From Kribbella pratensis (GTDB taxonomy: Bacteria; Actinomycetota; Actinomycetes; Propionibacteriales; Kribbellaceae), in the NCBI RefSeq assembly GCF_004366075.1, contig NZ_SODU01000004.1, positions 62,001-126,000 of the forward strand: DNA of 64,000 nt, given 5' to 3'. Below are positions 61,076-64,000 of this stretch, piece after piece. The first letter of the stretch is position 1. Each line of letters begins with the position of its first letter. The notes beneath the pieces were generated by a model that saw only the letters and a program-made list of their open reading frames with translations, was not told where the DNA came from and ran no database searches. Position numbers and translations under genes: made by a program.

Positions 61076-61411
61076 ATGCTTGGTCGGTTCACGGTTCGGC
61101 CGTCCGACGACGGATCCAACAGGTTCGGCGTCTGGGACGGTGCGGTCAACGGGTGGCGTGCAACAGGTATCGACGACGAGGCGCAGGCGCGGGAGCTCGC
61201 CGCCGATCTCGACGTGCAGTACGACGCCCACGGTCCCCGCGCGGCGGACGCCGTACGGCACGTCGATCCCGCGCAGCCGGTGCAGCGGGCGACCTGGTCG
61301 ACCGGCGAGCTGGACGTCTGGATCCGCGACAAGGGGGTCTGGCTGGGGCGGTTCCGTGACCAGGACGGGCAGATCACCTGGGTCCCGGGATCGGACCTCA
61401 GACCCCTTTAG
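61076..61411 (+). CDS. LexA-controlled small protein of unknown function
   Basis: 111 residues, no family recognised. The sequence has two similar halves that look like small beta modules: RFTVRPSDDGSNRFGVWDGAVNGWRATG and TWSTGELDVWIRDKGVWLGRFRDQDG, with conserved Trp and Gly; between them is an acidic helix (DDEAQARELAADLDVQYD). No membrane segment. The SOS box and likely leaderless start point to DNA-damage induction. Its stop overlaps the convergent PBP gene by 4 bases. Confidence 0.8.
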   Translation: MLGRFTVRPSDDGSNRFGVWDGAVNGWRATGIDDEAQARELAADLDVQYDAHGPRAADAVRHVDPAQPVQRATWSTGELDVWIRDKGVWLGRFRDQDGQITWVPGSDLRPL

Positions 61412-63528
61412 CGCGGTTTCGGCTTGGGTCTGGGTTTCTTCCCGGGCTCGGCCGGCTTCGGGTTCGGGTCGCCGATCAGCCTCTTCGGCGGCGCGACGAA
61501 CCGTTCGACCGGGAGACCGCGGAGGGCGCCCTGCATCGCGGTCTGCCAGAGCGGGCCGGCGGTGCCGGAGCCGGTCGGGTCGGCGATGTCCCTGCCGTTC
61601 AGCGTGTGCCGGTACATCAGGTTGGTGTACGGCAGGTTCGCGTCCGCGACCACCGCGGCGGCGGCCAGGTTCGGGGTGTAACCGGCGTACCAGACGGCCA
61701 GGTTCTGCTGGATGGTTCCGGTCTTGCCGGCCATGTCGCGGGTGCCGAAGCGCAGCCGTCCGCCGGTCCCGCCCGGCATCATGACCGCGCTCAGCACCCG
61801 GTTCACGCCGTCCGCGACCGCCCGCGGGAGGACCTGCTTGCAGTTGATCCCGGGACCGGGGATCGGATGCCCCGCCTTGTCCCGGACCGACGTCACGACC
61901 AGCGTCTCGCAGTACTTCCCGCGCGCCGCGAACGTCGCGTAGGCGTTCGAGAGCATCAGCGGCGTCACGTACCCGACCCCGAGCGTCATCGAGATCACCT
62001 GGTCGAGCGGCTCGCCGGTCTGGCCGTTGTACATCCCGAGCTTGGCCGCGATCGTCGCGATCGAGCACAGCCCGGTCCGCTCCGACAGCTGCAGGAAGTA
62101 CGTGTTCGTGGAGTACCGCGCGGCCTCGACCATCGTCAGGTTCCCGCTGCGCGTCGAGTTCTTCGGCCGGTACGTCGGGTCACGCGTCCAGCCCTTGCAG
62201 GTCCGGAACTTCTTGTTGCTCAGGTCGATCTGGTCCGGCGAGTTGATCCGGTAGTCCATCGGGATGCCCTTGGACAGCGCTGCCGCGATCGTGAACGCCT
62301 TCATCGTCGAGCCGTTCTGGAACCCGCCGTACCCGCCGGCGTACGACTTCTCGACGTTGTAGTTGTAGTTCGTGTGGAACTTCCCGTTGCCGTACGGGCG
62401 GCTCTGCACCATCGCCTTCACCAGGCCGGTGCCGGGCTCGACGACGCTGATCGCGGCGATCGCGGAGTCGGTGCGCTTGCTGTGCTTGTCGATCGATGCC
62501 TGCGCCGCGGCCTGGATCTTCGGGTCGATCGAGGTTCGGATCAGCAGCCCGCCTGTCTTCAGGTAGTGGTCGCGGTCCTTGACGGTCGCGCCGAGCGCCG
62601 GGTTCGCGAGCAGCTTGGAGACCACGTAGTCGCAGTAGAACGGGTACCGCGAGTTGGCGCACCCGTTCGGCACCGGCTCGACCTTCGCCAGGTCGATCAC
62701 CGGCGTCCGGAGCGCGTGGTTCGCCTGCCCCACCGTGATCACGCCGAGTTCGAGCATCCGCTTGATCACCAGGTCGCGGCGAGCCTTGGCGCGGCCCAGG
62801 TCGTTGGTCGGGTCGTAGCCCGACGGGTTCTTCACCAGTCCGGCCAGCAGCGCGGCCTGCGGGAGCGTGAGCTTGTCGGCCGTGGTCCGGAAGTAGTGCT
62901 GGGCCGCGGTCTGGACGCCGTACGTGCCGTCGCCGAAGTTCGCCAGGTTCAGGTACCGCTCGAGGATCTCGTCCTTGGACAGCTCGCTCTCGACCCCGAT
63001 CGCGTACCGCAACTCGGTCAGCTTGCGTTTGTACGAGACTTCGGTCGCCTTCGCCCGCTCGGCCGCGGTCTTCGCCTTTTCGACCAGGCTCATCTTCACG
63101 TACTGCTGAGTGATGCTCGACCCGCCCTGCTGCACCTCGCCGCCGCTCTGGTTGCGCACCATCGCCCGCAGCGTGCCCTTCAGGTCGAGCGCGCCGTGCT
63201 CGTAGAACCGGGAGTCCTCGATCGCCACGATCGCCTTGCGCATGATCGGGCTGATCGAACTCAGCGGCACCGGCACCCGGTTCTGCTCGTACAGGGTCGC
63301 GACCAGCGTGCCGTCCGCCGCCAGGATGCGGGTGCGGACGGCCAGCGGCTCGCTCTCGAACTCCTGCGGCAGACTCTCGACGGTCGTCACGACCTGCTCG
63401 GATCCCCGGCCGGCGAAGCCCGCGAACGGGATCGCGAGGCCCGCCGCCAGGGCACCTGACAGCACGCTCACGCCGATGAACAAAATCAACGAGCGAGCTT
63501 TACTGCGACCGCCCCTGCCGGTACGCAT
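61408..63528 (-). CDS. Class A penicillin-binding protein (transglycosylase/transpeptidase)
   Basis: 706 residues. A basic N terminus and one membrane anchor (LILFIGVSVLSGALAAGLAIPF) precede the GT51 glycosyltransferase with IVAIEDSRFYEHGALDLKGTLRA (catalytic Glu) and GGSSITQQYVKM. The transpeptidase domain has FQNGSTMKAFTIAAAL (SxxK serine), YSTNTYF (SxN) and MAGKTGTIQQNLAVWYAGYTP (KTG). The end is a proline/lysine-rich tail (PKPAEPGKKPRPKPKPR). No PASTA domain. It polymerises and cross-links peptidoglycan outside the membrane. Confidence 0.95.
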   Translation of the reverse strand: MRTGRGGRSKARSLILFIGVSVLSGALAAGLAIPFAGFAGRGSEQVVTTVESLPQEFESEPLAVRTRILAADGTLVATLYEQNRVPVPLSSISPIMRKAIVAIEDSRFYEHGALDLKGTLRAMVRNQSGGEVQQGGSSITQQYVKMSLVEKAKTAAERAKATEVSYKRKLTELRYAIGVESELSKDEILERYLNLANFGDGTYGVQTAAQHYFRTTADKLTLPQAALLAGLVKNPSGYDPTNDLGRAKARRDLVIKRMLELGVITVGQANHALRTPVIDLAKVEPVPNGCANSRYPFYCDYVVSKLLANPALGATVKDRDHYLKTGGLLIRTSIDPKIQAAAQASIDKHSKRTDSAIAAISVVEPGTGLVKAMVQSRPYGNGKFHTNYNYNVEKSYAGGYGGFQNGSTMKAFTIAAALSKGIPMDYRINSPDQIDLSNKKFRTCKGWTRDPTYRPKNSTRSGNLTMVEAARYSTNTYFLQLSERTGLCSIATIAAKLGMYNGQTGEPLDQVISMTLGVGYVTPLMLSNAYATFAARGKYCETLVVTSVRDKAGHPIPGPGINCKQVLPRAVADGVNRVLSAVMMPGGTGGRLRFGTRDMAGKTGTIQQNLAVWYAGYTPNLAAAAVVADANLPYTNLMYRHTLNGRDIADPTGSGTAGPLWQTAMQGALRGLPVERFVAPPKRLIGDPNPKPAEPGKKPRPKPKPR

Positions 63529-63549
63529 ACCTCCAGGCTAGTCGAGCGA

Positions 63550-64000
63550 TCAAGCCCCGGGTACCCCGGAATTGATTGCCTCGATCAACTTCGGCCGCAG
63601 TTCGCGGGCACTGATCACGGCGTCCACGGACCCGACCTCGCGGGCTCGCTCGATGCTGTGCACCCGGTCGAACTCGGTCGCGACCTCGCCCAGTTTCTCT
63701 GCCCGTACGACGGTTCGCACGTCCGCGAGCTCCGTGGCCAGGGCCGCCCGCTCCGCACCGGCGGCCGCGCCGACCCGCTCGGCCAGCGACGCCACCCGCG
63801 GATCCGCGGCGGTCCGCGCGTCCACCTCGGCCGCGAACACCACCGCGGCCGCCGGCGCGCCGCCGAGCACCGAGGCGAACGACCCCTCCACCGCGAGCAC
63901 CGTCATCGACGGGTTCAGCGACTTCGAGAACACCACGAACGCGCCGCCGTGGTACCGCGAGACCACGCAGAACACGATCGGCCCGCGGAAGTTCACGATC
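63550..64000 (-). CDS. Acyl-CoA carboxylase carboxyltransferase domain, C-terminal part
   Basis: About 150 residues of the 3' end of a gene that begins beyond the window. GPIVFCVVSRYHGGAFVVFSKSLNPSM, AVEGSFASVLGGAPAAAVVFAAEVDART and the helical end EFDRVHSIERAREVGSVDAVISARELRPKLIEAI match the C-terminal half of biotin-dependent carboxyltransferase domains, which move the carboxyl group from biotin to an acyl-CoA. The line DRVHSIERA is typical (compare 'Y...fH....A.e.G.iDdVI.P'). It may be the end of a large fused biotin carboxylase/carboxyltransferase protein. Confidence 0.75.
   Translation of the reverse strand, partial: IVNFRGPIVFCVVSRYHGGAFVVFSKSLNPSMTVLAVEGSFASVLGGAPAAAVVFAAEVDARTAADPRVASLAERVGAAAGAERAALATELADVRTVVRAEKLGEVATEFDRVHSIERAREVGSVDAVISARELRPKLIEAINSGVPGA

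Noticed and set aside
1-64000. tRNA, rRNA, transposase, integrase or attachment sites
   Set aside because: No cloverleaf with CCA-type end, rRNA segment, DDE/tyrosine recombinase protein or flanking direct repeats were recognised by eye; short RNAs could be missed without a covariance search.

Overview
The window is high-GC actinobacterial DNA: strong G/C at third codon positions, GTG starts, LexA boxes of the GAAC-N4-GTTC type, many regulator-plus-enzyme islands, DUF4832 secreted proteins, and an ECF41 sigma factor with its usual partner enzymes. The mix looks most like a soil Propionibacteriales organism such as Kribbella (inference, not proven). I see no rRNA, tRNA, CRISPR array, insertion sequence or phage genes. 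Coding density is very high and no gene-free stretch exceeds 300 bases.

Layout. 1-5.8 kb: end of a heparinase-like lyase, then a heme peroxidase, an NDH-2-like flavoprotein, an alpha/beta hydrolase and an orphan SdhA-like flavoprotein. 5.8-10.3 kb: a compact four-gene minus-strand operon of unknown function (small protein, P-loop NTPase, SPFH-like protein, membrane protein). 10.3-14.3 kb: LysR regulator with a divergent EamA exporter, a membrane protein, and an LLM flavin/F420 oxidoreductase pair. 14.3-18 kb: the ECF41 (SigJ) operon with its epimerase partner, divergent from an LtrA-type membrane protein. 18-25 kb: TetR/SDR pair, two Gfo/Idh/MocA dehydrogenases, a ROK regulator and two DUF4832 secreted proteins. 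26-30 kb: FtsH, nucleoside hydrolase, and a ClpP-like protein without catalytic residues. 30-37 kb: an aromatic-ring or acid catabolic island under IclR control. 37-42 kb: ECF sigma factor, TPR-CHAT protease and intracellular subtilase. 42-48 kb: PhoX-like protein, BNR glycosidase-like protein, LysE, MarR with a reductase. 48.6-53 kb: a LodA-type quinone oxidase fused to a VWA domain, with a LodB-like flavoprotein. 53.7-64 kb: error-prone polymerase DnaE2, LuxR regulator, hydrolase, a leader peptide/GNAT/IF-1 cluster, an SOS-controlled small gene, a class A PBP and a truncated carboxyltransferase.

The strongest new observation is a regulon readable directly from the bases. Six copies of NGTCACA-N16-NGTC lie 31-41 bases upstream of the starts of the heme peroxidase, the NDH-2-like protein, the hydrolase, the SdhA-like flavoprotein, the epimerase-sigJ operon and ltrA. 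This is close to the published ECF41 promoter (TGTCACA...CGTC), so the local SigJ probably controls itself and a redox set 11-16 kb away. Directly downstream of sigJ is a free-standing copy of the ECF41 C-terminal SnoaL-like domain that keeps the DGGG and NPDKL motifs.

Other candidates for undescribed systems are the LodA-VWA fusion, the CHAT/subtilase/sigma module, the four-gene NTPase/SPFH operon, a dioxygenase/CoA-transferase/citryl-CoA-lyase pathway with two IclR-type operators, and a LexA-controlled 111-residue protein of unknown function. Operators could be read for the LysR, TetR, ROK, MarR, LexA, LacI-type and IclR regulators.
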